Shown here piece after piece: positions 1 through 8,150 of a DNA stretch of 64,000 nucleotides. The stretch is taken from contig CAZDOK010000004.1 in NCBI GenBank assembly GCA_964507025.1, positions 220,309-284,308 of the forward strand. Direction: 5' to 3'. The position numbers were made by a program, and so were the translations under genes. A model generated the notes under the pieces. It was not told the origin of the DNA. It searched no databases and saw nothing but the letters and a program-made list of their open reading frames with translations. Origin of the DNA: Amarobacter sp964507025 (GTDB lineage: Bacteria > Chloroflexota > Dehalococcoidia > Tepidiformales > Tepidiformaceae). Positions within the stretch are counted from its first letter, which is position 1; each line of letters opens with the position of its first letter.

Positions 1-53
1 AGCCGGCCGAATTCGTGATCTTCCGCATCAGCCAGTACGCACCCGAGGCCTAA
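1..53 (+). CDS. Contractile tail sheath protein, C-terminal end (partial)
   Basis: Only the last 16 codons are inside the window, in frame from position 3 to the TAA at 51-53. They read PAEFVIFRISQYAPEA. The AEFVxFRI ending resembles the C-terminal strand of phage and eCIS sheath proteins, which threads into neighbouring sheath subunits. The gene directly precedes a tail tube gene, the usual sheath-tube order. The identification depends on this context and a short match, so it is moderate; most of the gene lies upstream. Confidence 0.6.
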   Translation, partial: PAEFVIFRISQYAPEA

Positions 54-94
54 CCGTCTCGCCGGACCAGTAACACAGAAGGAGCAAGCGCCCA

Positions 95-544
95 GTGCCC
101 GCACGCGACACCGATCCACTAACAGGTTTTATGTTCGCCCTCGATGCCGGGGGCAAGGTCCAGGGGTACTTCACTGAGATTTCCGGCCTTGGCTCGGAGA
201 CCGAAGTCATCGAACACAAGATCGTCGACGGCTCGGGCCGGGATCTCGTCCAGAAGATCCCGGGTCGCCTCAAGTTCACCGATGTCACCCTCAAGCGCGG
301 CGTCACCAAGACGATCGACATGTGGGATTGGCGCAAGAAGGTCGAGGATGGCGACATCGTCGGAGCCCGCACCAACGCCAGCATCACGATGTTCGATCAG
401 AGCCTTACGCCGGTCGCGAAGTGGGACCTCCTCAATGCCTGGCCCTCGAAAATCACCGGCCCCCAGATGCAGGCGGACTCGACCGCCTACGCCATCGAGG
501 AGATGACCCTGGTGTTCGAGAGCATGGCCCGCGAAAAGATGTAG
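95..544 (+). CDS. eCIS tail tube protein 1 (T4 gp19-like)
   Basis: Inner tube subunit of a contractile injection system; rings of this protein form the tube driven out by sheath contraction. The 149-residue protein has the gp19/TIGR02241 layout: N-terminal DPLTGFMFALD, the EISGLGSETEVIEH strand, PGRLKFTDVTLKRGVT near residue 60, and a closing strand with ITGPQMQADSTAYAIEEMTLVFE. The GTG start at 95 is preceded by GAAGGAG at 78-84. It lies directly after the sheath gene. A paralogue occurs at 1169-1612; eCIS clusters commonly carry two or three tube paralogues, one acting near the baseplate. Which of the two forms the bulk tube cannot be told from the sequence. Confidence 0.9.
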   Translation: MPARDTDPLTGFMFALDAGGKVQGYFTEISGLGSETEVIEHKIVDGSGRDLVQKIPGRLKFTDVTLKRGVTKTIDMWDWRKKVEDGDIVGARTNASITMFDQSLTPVAKWDLLNAWPSKITGPQMQADSTAYAIEEMTLVFESMAREKM

Positions 545-618
545 GAGCCCCTTCCGGGCGGCTCCGCTGAACCAATCGGAGGCAGGGGCCGGCGCGGCTC
601 CTGCCTCTTCCAGTCTCG

Positions 619-999
619 ATGGCACAGGCGATGAAGGCACTCCAGACCGAGTTCGAGTTCACCCTTCCGCGGGGTTACGTGGATAGTTCCGGCACACTCC
701 ACCGCGACGGGCGCATGCGCCTTGCCACCGCGATGGACGAAATCGCGCCCCTGCGCGATCCGCGGGTGCGCGAGAACCAGGCCTACCTGGTGATCATCCT
801 CCTCTCGCGCGTGATTACCAGGCTCGGCTCGTTGCCGCAGGTGACCCCGCACGAGATCGAGAATCTCTTCACCGGCGACCTGGCGTTCCTGCAACGGCTG
901 TACCGGCAGATCAACGAAGAAGGGACTTCGCTGGTGCCAGTGACGTGCCCCGAGTGTTCGACACCGATAGAAGTGGACATCTCGCGCCTGGGGGGATAG
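619..999 (+). CDS. Small eCIS/phage tail assembly protein with C-terminal CxxC
   Basis: A 126-residue protein of the small 'phage tail assembly' type that sits between tube genes in eCIS clusters. It has the segment FTLPRGYVDSSGTLHRDG, then RLATAMDEIAPLRDPRVREN and a helical middle with LLSRVITRLG, and ends with CPECSTPIEV, a likely zinc knuckle (one CxxC, so a metal site would need two chains or a partner). The position and small size suggest an assembly chaperone, but the exact role is not established. Its stop TAG (997-999) overlaps the GTG of the next gene, indicating translational coupling. There is no obvious ribosome site before ATG 619; ATG 631 is an alternative. Confidence 0.65.
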   Translation: MAQAMKALQTEFEFTLPRGYVDSSGTLHRDGRMRLATAMDEIAPLRDPRVRENQAYLVIILLSRVITRLGSLPQVTPHEIENLFTGDLAFLQRLYRQINEEGTSLVPVTCPECSTPIEVDISRLGG

Positions 1000-1169
1000 T
1001 GGGCTACCCCCTCGACCGGCTCAACGAGGAGGTAGCCTACCTCGCCTACCACTTTCACTGGCCGCCGGAAACACTGCTGGAACTCGAACATCGCGATAGG
1101 CAGCTCTGGGTGGAGCAGGTGGCCGAAATGAACAGGAGACTGGCCGATGCGGTCCAGGAGACGCACTGA
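999..1169 (+). CDS. Small eCIS-cluster protein, DUF6760-like
   Basis: A 56-residue protein starting at the GTG that overlaps the previous stop codon (TAGTG). It contains GYPLDRLNEEVAYLAYHFHW followed by PPETLLELEHRDRQLWVEQV. This pattern is what I recall for DUF6760, a short protein found almost only in phage-tail-like clusters. It is predicted to be all helical and cytoplasmic. Its TGA overlaps the ATG of the second tube gene (1169), so the genes at 619, 999 and 1169 form a coupled set. Function unknown; an assembly role is likely from context. A longer reading from ATG 945 would overlap the previous gene and is less likely. Confidence 0.65.
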   Translation: MGYPLDRLNEEVAYLAYHFHWPPETLLELEHRDRQLWVEQVAEMNRRLADAVQETH

Positions 1170-1612
1170 TGGCTGACATCAGCAGAATGACCGACCCGTG
1201 GGCGGGGTTTCACTTCACCGTCGAGATTGAGGGTGTCCAGGAAGCCCGATTCACGGAGTGCACCGGCCTCGAGGCGAAGATCGATGTGTTCGAGTACCAG
1301 GAAGGTGGCGTGAACGACCGGACACACAAACTCCCCGGCCGCCGCACCTTTTCGAATGTGACGTTGAAGCGCGGCGTAACCTCGTCGACGCATCTCTGGG
1401 AGTGGCTGCACCGGATTGCGACCGGGGCGGCCAAGCAGAGCGAGAAGAAGAACATCTCCATCGTGCTCTACCGGAAGGCTGAAGAGGTGTTTCGCTGGAA
1501 CCTCATCGGCGCCTATCCGGTGAAGTGGACCGGCCCCACGATGCAGAGCGACCAGTCGGCGGTGCTGCTTGAGAGCCTGGAGCTCGCTTTCCAGGAGTTC
1601 ACGATTGCGTAG
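1169..1612 (+). CDS. eCIS tail tube protein 2 (T4 gp19-like)
   Basis: Second gp19-type tube protein, 147 residues. It shares with tube 1 the order DPWAGFHFTVEIEG, FTECTGLEAKIDVFEYQEGG, LPGRRTFSNVTLKRGVTSS and a final strand WTGPTMQSDQSAVLLESLELAF. It is clearly diverged from the protein at 95-544, with a different central loop (TGAAKQSEKK). In related systems the second tube paralogue forms the ring that joins the tube to the spike and baseplate; that role is inferred here. The ATG overlaps the stop of the upstream small gene. Confidence 0.88.
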   Translation: MADISRMTDPWAGFHFTVEIEGVQEARFTECTGLEAKIDVFEYQEGGVNDRTHKLPGRRTFSNVTLKRGVTSSTHLWEWLHRIATGAAKQSEKKNISIVLYRKAEEVFRWNLIGAYPVKWTGPTMQSDQSAVLLESLELAFQEFTIA

Positions 1613-1624
1613 GAACGGTAAGCC

Positions 1625-4600
1625 GTGAGTCAGCAGGAGTCTATCGGTAGCTCCGGCAACCTGGCCAGTGCCGTGCTCGACCGGGCGGAGCGGTACAGCC
1701 GCGGCGTGCTGGGCCTGAACGCTGGTCTCGATCGCATGCTCATCTCTTCCGGGGGCGATCTGCCCGCGGCGCCAACGTTCGGGGGATCGCCGCTTTCCGC
1801 GGGAAGCTACCGCGCCGTGGAAGAGAGCCCCCCGCCCTCGCAAATCGTTGAGCAAGGCACCGCGTTGCCTGAGCCGGCTGCCACCGAGTCCGTCGAAGTC
1901 GTCCCGGGCAGTACTGCCGATGCGGCGGACGAGGGCCCGTCCTGGGTGCGCCGCCTCGAGACCATGGCGGGGATACTCGAGGCGCGGATGATGGAGCGGG
2001 ATACCGCGCCACCACTTGAATCGATTGGCATGCCCGTTCCCGCCGAAGCGACGCCGCCGCAACCCCGTCCCTCGGGCCGGCGTTCGCGGATCCAGGAGGC
2101 TGCCGCGCCGGTCACGATCGAGCCCGTCCCGACAGTCGGTCCTGACCGAGCGACAGACAGCCCGCCGGCTCCTTCAGGCGACGTCTCGACCACAGCCGGG
2201 GCCGGTACTACGCCTCGTTCACCTTCCACCACTGACCCGGGGACCGCGGCGGATCAGCGAGGAACGGTCCAGCGGACTCCTGCACCCGAGGCTTCACAAT
2301 CCCTGGGAGCACCGGCGCACGACGCCACCACCCACGCTCCGCCGGACCAGCCATCTGCGGCTCCATCCGAGGAAGCCCCCACCGTGCGCCCCCGGGCGGG
2401 TCTGGAGCGCGTCTCCGATCGGGAAGCCTCCACACCGCCGGGAGGACATCCCGCGACCCGTGAGGCAGCCCACCCGGCGCCTCCGGTGGCGGGGGCCCCG
2501 GCCAACGAATCGGAGCTGGCGGCGGCGCCTCCCTCACGCCCTCCGGGCGCACCGGCTGGCGAGCTGCGGACCGTTGCGTCGAGCATGCCGGTGCAACGGC
2601 GAACCGAACCGCCGGGAGCACCTGCGCACAGCTCCGCAACGGCCGGGCCACTGGACACGACGGGCCCCACACCCCGGCCACCCGAAGCCACACAAGCCGC
2701 GGCAGCCCCCGGGCCGGGCACCCAGCCTGAGGGTCCCGCTGGGCCCGCCGATGAACCCGGTCCGCCACAGCTCCCCGCGGCGGTCTCAGGTGGAGCGTCC
2801 CCGGCGAGCTCGTCCGCTTCCACAACCGAACCGATGGCCAGCGTCCCCGGCGCGCCGATATCACCGGCGGCAGCCGAGCCCGAACCCGCCCGGACGCCAC
2901 AGACCGATGCGCGGGAACCATCAGGGCAACCGAGCGAGCCCGGGGACGCAGCCAATATCGCGCAGCGTGGGACTCCAGTGCCTGAACTGCCAGCGGAACC
3001 CGAACCGGAAACCACCTCGCCGACGATAGCCGTCGACCCAGGGGCGGACGCATCGCCGATGAGACCGGGGGAGCCCCCGCTTCCGGCCGCCCCCGACGTG
3101 GCACGGTCGATCCAGCGGCTTTCCGCCCAACCCTCGGAGGCAGCTCCCACCGGTCATGGTCCCGGGCCAGTCCCCGGACCGGGCGGGGCACCGCCAGCGA
3201 GTCCCGCGCGGGAGGCTGAGCCGGCGGCCGCCGCCATCGAGGCGCCCCCGCCGATGCCTTTCGCAGCTGACCACCAAGCCGACATGGCTTCGGCTTACGA
3301 GGTCCCGCCAATCGGGACACCTGCTGCGGGCGCCGCAGGGACGGACACCCGGCAGGCGGAGCCCGTTCGGACTCTCCCGTCGCCTCTCACGGCCGCATCG
3401 TCATCCGAGAGCGTCGCGGCCGAGGGACCCTTGACGCCGCCCACCGAGACCGGACCTCACCCTGTCCCGGATCAGACTGCCGACCTGGGAGTTCCCGAGC
3501 CGGCGGAGCCGGTCACCGGGCCAACCGCTGCCACGGCCAGCGAGACCGACCTTGCACCGCCACCTCCGGGGGTCTCGCCATCGATCAGCCAGGTGACGGT
3601 CGAGCGCGGCAACATTCGCCGACGCGTTGAGGCGCCACAAGCACCTTCGACACCAGTGGCGCGACCAGCCACATCGACTGCGCCAGTCCCCGCAGCCTCG
3701 AAAGATGCACCGGTGGCGCCAACGCCTGGGCGGGCCCCCGAAAGCACCGGCGGCGTACCAGTCGTGGAGACGCCGGAACGCGAACCTGGCTCCGTGCCGG
3801 CACCGGCGGTGCCCCATGAGACAGTCCAGGTCCCGCAGACGAGCCGTGCCCCGGCTGGCCCGGCCGACCAGGGTTCTTCTCCATCGCCGCCGCTTGTCGA
3901 TGCCTCGCCCGCGCGACTCCCCGAGGGGCCAGGGACTCGTGCCGCGCCTTCTGTCCAGCCGCCGGTCGTCCGTGACAGCACCACGGCTCAGCCACACACG
4001 GCGCGGGAAGGTTCGATCGCGTTCACGCCGGAACCACCGGTCGACGTGCCCTCTGCCGTGACCGAAGAGCGCGCACCGGAGGCATCGCCCCCGTCGCCGC
4101 AGATAGGACGCGTGCAACGGCGGGCCGAGGCACCATCTCCGCCCGCGGAGCCGCCCGTCGCCGGGGAGACTGGGGCCGTCACGGGCGACGCGACGCTCGA
4201 GCCACGCTCCGGGGTGCCCCGGGTGGCGTCTGTCGCACCTGCCGCGCCCGCCGATACACACACCGAATCGCCGGGCGACCGGGAGGCGTCACGGGAGCCG
4301 ATCGCCCGTGAGGTGAGCCCGGGGGCCGCTCCTCTTGCGCCCCCCATCCTCGAAGGCACTGCGCCCCCACCGGCCCCGGCGCGACCGGATGCCGCCTCGG
4401 CGGCTTCTGCGCCGGTCGTCTTCCCCTTCCCTCTCGCCCAGCGCCGGGTCGCGCGGCAAACCGGGCCGTCGGCCGCGCCAGCAGCCGAAGAGAAGCCCGG
4501 CGCGCGTTACGAACCGCGCGTCGCGCCTGAGAGTTCGAGCCCGGCCGAGCCTCCGACCACGCCCATCCAGCGGCAAATCGCTACCCTGCGGCCACGCTCC

Positions 4601-5236
4601 CTGCCGCCGGTTGCACCGTCAGCCGGCGGCCCCGCTCCAGGTGCACAACAGCCGGGGACGGGAGAGCAGCCTGCCGGCGAACCGCCACGCCCGCGCGCCA
4701 CGGTGGTACCAGCCCCCCGGGAGCACCAGGGCGCCGCGCCGGCGTTGCACCGGTTAACCGTCCCGCAGGCGCCAGCCGCACTACCCGCACCTCCATCCGA
4801 GTCCAGCGCGGTGACGCCCGGCGAGCCTGCTGCCGCGAGCCGGCGCGTTGCAGTTTCATCAGATCGCCCCGCCGCAGGCGACAGTACTCGCGCGGCGCCG
4901 CGGACACCCGCCCGGTCGATGACATTGCGCTCGAGCTCGCCCGCTCCGGGCCTCGGGAGCTCCGGGACCCCGGGGCCAGTGCTTCCGGGCCCCTCCGAGG
5001 TGCTACAGCGTGTCGCAGCCGCGACGCCGGTCGACCGTCCGCAGCTGCCGCTGGCACCGCCGCCCACTCGGCAGGTTGTCCAGCGAGTTGAGGAGCCCGT
5101 GGGGAGCGTGACGAAGGTAGAACCCGCACCCGAGGCACCGGAGCTGCCCGATATCGACCGGATTGCGGACCGGGTCTGGAAGAAGATCAAGCGCGATCTT
5201 CGCGTTGAACGGGAGCGCGAACGTGGGATGCCGTAA
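1625..5236 (+). CDS. Giant disordered Pro/Ala/Ser/Thr-rich eCIS-cluster protein with recurrent phi-QR motifs
   Basis: A 1203-residue protein with only two segments that look folded: an N-terminal stretch of about 60 residues (NLASAVLDRAERYSRGVLGLN) and a C-terminal charged helix (DIDRIADRVWKKIKRDLRVE followed by RERERG). All between is Pro, Ala, Ser, Thr, Glu and Gly-rich and predicted disordered. A short motif recurs about ten times in the linker: TVQR, PVQRR, IAQR, SIQR, RVQRR, LAQRR, PIQR, VLQR and VVQR, plus NIRRR. The gene lies between tube 2 and the LysM tube-initiator, so it belongs to the particle operon. It may be a length-control or recruitment scaffold or a cargo-docking protein; none is proven. 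GTG start, with a weak upstream AGGAAC. Confidence 0.7.
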   Translation: MSQQESIGSSGNLASAVLDRAERYSRGVLGLNAGLDRMLISSGGDLPAAPTFGGSPLSAGSYRAVEESPPPSQIVEQGTALPEPAATESVEVVPGSTADAADEGPSWVRRLETMAGILEARMMERDTAPPLESIGMPVPAEATPPQPRPSGRRSRIQEAAAPVTIEPVPTVGPDRATDSPPAPSGDVSTTAGAGTTPRSPSTTDPGTAADQRGTVQRTPAPEASQSLGAPAHDATTHAPPDQPSAAPSEEAPTVRPRAGLERVSDREASTPPGGHPATREAAHPAPPVAGAPANESELAAAPPSRPPGAPAGELRTVASSMPVQRRTEPPGAPAHSSATAGPLDTTGPTPRPPEATQAAAAPGPGTQPEGPAGPADEPGPPQLPAAVSGGASPASSSASTTEPMASVPGAPISPAAAEPEPARTPQTDAREPSGQPSEPGDAANIAQRGTPVPELPAEPEPETTSPTIAVDPGADASPMRPGEPPLPAAPDVARSIQRLSAQPSEAAPTGHGPGPVPGPGGAPPASPAREAEPAAAAIEAPPPMPFAADHQADMASAYEVPPIGTPAAGAAGTDTRQAEPVRTLPSPLTAASSSESVAAEGPLTPPTETGPHPVPDQTADLGVPEPAEPVTGPTAATASETDLAPPPPGVSPSISQVTVERGNIRRRVEAPQAPSTPVARPATSTAPVPAASKDAPVAPTPGRAPESTGGVPVVETPEREPGSVPAPAVPHETVQVPQTSRAPAGPADQGSSPSPPLVDASPARLPEGPGTRAAPSVQPPVVRDSTTAQPHTAREGSIAFTPEPPVDVPSAVTEERAPEASPPSPQIGRVQRRAEAPSPPAEPPVAGETGAVTGDATLEPRSGVPRVASVAPAAPADTHTESPGDREASREPIAREVSPGAAPLAPPILEGTAPPPAPARPDAASAASAPVVFPFPLAQRRVARQTGPSAAPAAEEKPGARYEPRVAPESSSPAEPPTTPIQRQIATLRPRSLPPVAPSAGGPAPGAQQPGTGEQPAGEPPRPRATVVPAPREHQGAAPALHRLTVPQAPAALPAPPSESSAVTPGEPAAASRRVAVSSDRPAAGDSTRAAPRTPARSMTLRSSSPAPGLGSSGTPGPVLPGPSEVLQRVAAATPVDRPQLPLAPPPTRQVVQRVEEPVGSVTKVEPAPEAPELPDIDRIADRVWKKIKRDLRVERERERGMP

Positions 5237-5269
5237 GACGTGTGTGGTCTGGTATAAGGACGGCTACAG

Positions 5270-5932
5270 ATGACGCTCGTGAAAGCCACCATCAGGAACC
5301 TCGACACGAACAAGGCCATCACCTGCCTGTTCAACCCCACCGAGTATGCCTTTGCGAAGGAGGTGGGCTGGGCCGAGGCCGCCGACCGAGGCGCGAACAT
5401 CCCGCAGCTCGAGTTCGTGGGGGGAAAGCCGGCCACCCTCACGCTGAGCCTGTTCTTCGACACGAACGACACAGGTGAGGACGTGCGGGCGAAGTACACC
5501 AACGACCTGTGGGACCTGGCGCTCGTGAACCCCGACCGGCTGGACTCGAAGACCAACAAAGGCCGTCCGCCCGAGTGCATGTTCGAATGGGGCAACGCCT
5601 GGTCGTTCAAGGCCGTCGTCACCAGCATGACGCAGCGGTTCACGATGTTCCTGGAGGATGGGACACCGACCCGGGCCACGGTCGACCTCACCCTGAAGCA
5701 GGCGCACGACCCCGGGAGATTCCCCGCGCAGAACCCCACCTCGGGCGGCGTGGCTGGCCACCGTACGCGGGTGGTACAGCAGCGCGAGACACTGGACCTC
5801 ATCGCCGCGGAAGAATACGGCGAGGCGCGACACTGGCGGCACATCGCCGAAGCAAACGGCATCGATAATCCGTTGCGCCTGCGACCCGGTCTGCGGCTGG
5901 CCCTACCCCCTCTGGATGAGCACCCAGGGTGA
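5270..5932 (+). CDS. eCIS tube-initiator/baseplate hub protein with LysM domain (Afp7-like)
   Basis: 220 residues. The N-terminal 165 residues match the contractile-injection-system tube-protein domain (CLFNPTEYAFAKEVGW, then LEFVGGKPATLTLSLFFDT, and FEWGNAWSFKAVVTSMTQRF). The last 50 residues form a LysM-like module (RETLDLIAAEEYGEARHWRH and a following RPGLRLALPP). In Afp and PVC particles this protein joins the tube to the spike hub, and the LysM part binds baseplate partners. ATG 5270 follows AAGGA at about 5255. Its stop overlaps the GTG of the spike gene. Confidence 0.87.
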   Translation: MTLVKATIRNLDTNKAITCLFNPTEYAFAKEVGWAEAADRGANIPQLEFVGGKPATLTLSLFFDTNDTGEDVRAKYTNDLWDLALVNPDRLDSKTNKGRPPECMFEWGNAWSFKAVVTSMTQRFTMFLEDGTPTRATVDLTLKQAHDPGRFPAQNPTSGGVAGHRTRVVQQRETLDLIAAEEYGEARHWRHIAEANGIDNPLRLRPGLRLALPPLDEHPG

Positions 5933-7680
5933 GCAGTCCCGAACGGCCTCAACTCAACCTCTTCGCCGTGAAGGTCGACGGTGCCGACCTGCCACCGGCG
6001 TTCTTCAATGTGCTTGCCGAACTGGAAGTTGAACAAAGCCTGCACATGCCGGGCATGTTCACCTTGCGCGTCGCCGAGAACATCACGAGTTCGCCGGCGT
6101 GGCAATGGGCGGACGATGCCCGGCTTTCGATCGGCAAGCCCGTGTCGGTGCAGGTGCGCAACGGGACGAGTTTCGTTCCCTTGCTGGAGGGCGAGATCAC
6201 CTCCATCGAGCTGGACATCGAGCAGGAAGCAGTCCCGATGCTCATCGTTCGCGGTTATGACAAGTCCCACCGGTTGCACCGCGGTACGCGGACCCGCGCG
6301 TTTGTCCAACAGACCGATTCGCAGATCGCGCAGTCGATCGCCGGGCAAGCCGGTTTGCAGCTGCAGGCCGATTCCACATCCGTCCAGCACGAGCACCTGT
6401 TCCAGGTCAACCAGACCGACTGGGAGTTCCTGTCCGATCGCGCCCGTCGAATCGGTTTTGTGCTCCGCTTCGCCGATGGCAAGCTGCATTTCCAGAAGCC
6501 GGAGTCCAACAGCGGTACAAGCGTGCGGTTGGAGCTCGGGCAGGTGCTGCTGGAGTTCCGCCCACGCTTTTCAGCAAGTTCGCAGGTCAACTCGGTGGAG
6601 GTGCGGGGCTGGGACCCTCAGCAGAAGCGGCCGACCGTGGGGACGGCGAGCACTTCTTCATGGACGCCGACCGCAACCGGCCTGCCGAAGGGTGCCGCCG
6701 CCGGCCAGCAGGGCTTCTCCAGCGCGGCCAAACTCATCGTCACTGACCAGGGAATCTCGAAGGCCGACGAGGCCCAGGCAGTCGCCGGCGCGACGCTGAA
6801 GGCCATCGCCTCCGTCGATATGGCGGGCGAGGGTCGTTGCCTCGGCAACCCGAAGGTAAAGCCAGGTGTGACCGTCCAGGTGGCAGGTGTCGGTACCCGC
6901 TTCAGTGGAAACTACGCCGTCACGGCCACTCGCCACACCTACACGCCCGAGGACGGCTACCTGACCGAGTTTACGGTCGACGGGATGAGTTCGGGCACCG
7001 TTGCCTCGATGTTGCTGGGCGATCCGCGCAGGCCCGGCCGCTCCGCGGCACACGCCACATGGCCACTCGCGGTCGGGATCGTCACCAACAACAAGGACGA
7101 TGAACGCGGCGCCCGTGTGAAGGTGAAGTTCCCATGGCTTTCGGAAGAGCTCGAAAGCGGTTGGGCGCCGGTGGTCTCTCCCATGGCGGGTCCCGATCGC
7201 GGGCTGATCATTCTTCCCGAGGTCAACGACGAGGTACTCGTTGGGTTCCTGGATGGCGACTTCAACTACCCGTACGTGCTGGGCTCAACCTGGAACGGCC
7301 AGGACAAGGCGCCCCTGCAGACCGGGAAGCTCGTCTCTGGCGACGGCAAGGTGGTCATCCGCCATTTCCGGACACGTGCGGGCCACGTGCTGAGCTTCGA
7401 CGACACCCAGGGGTCGGAGAAGATCGAGCTTATCGACAAGTCGGGCAAGAACTTCCTCAAGATCGAGTCGTCGTCGAGCAAGATCTCAATCGAAGCGGCC
7501 GGCAACATCACGATCTCGGCGGGAGGGAAGGTCGCCATCGAGGCGAAAGCCGACGCGGCGGTGAAAGGCGCGAACGTCTCGGTCGAGGCGCAGGGCAAGC
7601 TCGAGCTGAAGGGCGCCCAGGTCGCGATCAACGGGAGCGCCCAGGTCAAAATCAGTGCTCCGGCGGTACAAATCAATTGA
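5929..7680 (+). CDS. VgrG-like spike protein (gp27/gp5 fusion, Afp8-like)
   Basis: 583 residues forming the central spike. The N-terminal ~350 residues are the gp27-like (late control D/VgrG) hub, with the ring motif VRGYDKSHRLHRGTRTRAF and a QTDWEFLSDRARRIG segment. An OB-fold follows around residues 385-465 (VGIVTNNKDDERGARVKVKF, then PEVNDEVLVGFLDGD), and the last ~100 residues are beta-helical repeats of the form KISIEAAGNITISAGGKVAI. It trimerises and sits at the tip. GTG start overlaps the previous stop. No separate PAAR tip gene is visible between this and gp25. No effector domain is fused. Confidence 0.9.
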   Translation: MSSPERPQLNLFAVKVDGADLPPAFFNVLAELEVEQSLHMPGMFTLRVAENITSSPAWQWADDARLSIGKPVSVQVRNGTSFVPLLEGEITSIELDIEQEAVPMLIVRGYDKSHRLHRGTRTRAFVQQTDSQIAQSIAGQAGLQLQADSTSVQHEHLFQVNQTDWEFLSDRARRIGFVLRFADGKLHFQKPESNSGTSVRLELGQVLLEFRPRFSASSQVNSVEVRGWDPQQKRPTVGTASTSSWTPTATGLPKGAAAGQQGFSSAAKLIVTDQGISKADEAQAVAGATLKAIASVDMAGEGRCLGNPKVKPGVTVQVAGVGTRFSGNYAVTATRHTYTPEDGYLTEFTVDGMSSGTVASMLLGDPRRPGRSAAHATWPLAVGIVTNNKDDERGARVKVKFPWLSEELESGWAPVVSPMAGPDRGLIILPEVNDEVLVGFLDGDFNYPYVLGSTWNGQDKAPLQTGKLVSGDGKVVIRHFRTRAGHVLSFDDTQGSEKIELIDKSGKNFLKIESSSSKISIEAAGNITISAGGKVAIEAKADAAVKGANVSVEAQGKLELKGAQVAINGSAQVKISAPAVQIN

Positions 7681-8087
7681 CCACAAACGACGACATGCTC
7701 ATCGGCCGGGGTTGGCGGTTTCCGGTGTCCGTCGATGCCACCGGGGGAATCGCCATCTCCTCGCATGCACAGGAGATCGAAGAGGCAATCGCCATCATCA
7801 TCGGCACCAGTCCCGGGGAGCGGGTGATGCGCCCGACGTTTGGCTGCCACATCCATGAGCTGGTGTTCGCACCGAACAACCCCGAGACCGTTGGCCTTGC
7901 TCGCCGTTACGTCGAGGAGGCACTCGGCATGTGGGAGCCGCGCATCTCGGTGGAGGGCGTCGATGTCGCGACGGACTACTCGGACCCGGAGGCCGTGCGG
8001 CTGAACATCACCGTGACGTACACCATCCGCAGCACCAAGGACCGGCGCTCGCTGGTCTATCCCTTCTATCTGATCGAGCCCGAATGA
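7677..8087 (+). CDS. Baseplate wedge protein, GPW/gp25 family (Afp9-like)
   Basis: Baseplate component that nucleates the sheath. The diagnostic core is present: GRGWRFPVSVDATGG, then EEAIAIIIGTSPGERVMRPTFGC and FAPNNPETVGLARRYVEEAL (gp25 EPR-type core). I start it at TTG 7677, which overlaps the spike stop (TTGA) and gives 136 residues; ATG 7695 (130 residues) is the alternative, with no better ribosome site. It is in the expected position between spike and baseplate J. Confidence 0.85.
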   Translation: MTTNDDMLIGRGWRFPVSVDATGGIAISSHAQEIEEAIAIIIGTSPGERVMRPTFGCHIHELVFAPNNPETVGLARRYVEEALGMWEPRISVEGVDVATDYSDPEAVRLNITVTYTIRSTKDRRSLVYPFYLIEPE

Positions 8088-8150
8088 CCACGCGCGTGAC
8101 GGGCCTCATCGCGGTGGGAACCCTTACAATTGCGCGCTCAGGAGTCCCTC

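Noticed and set aside
1625..5236. Minus-strand and other-frame ORFs of 90-370 codons in the disordered gene
   Set aside because: The high GC content and proline/alanine codons open long reverse frames; their compositions are Arg/Gly-rich and carry no motifs or ribosome sites.
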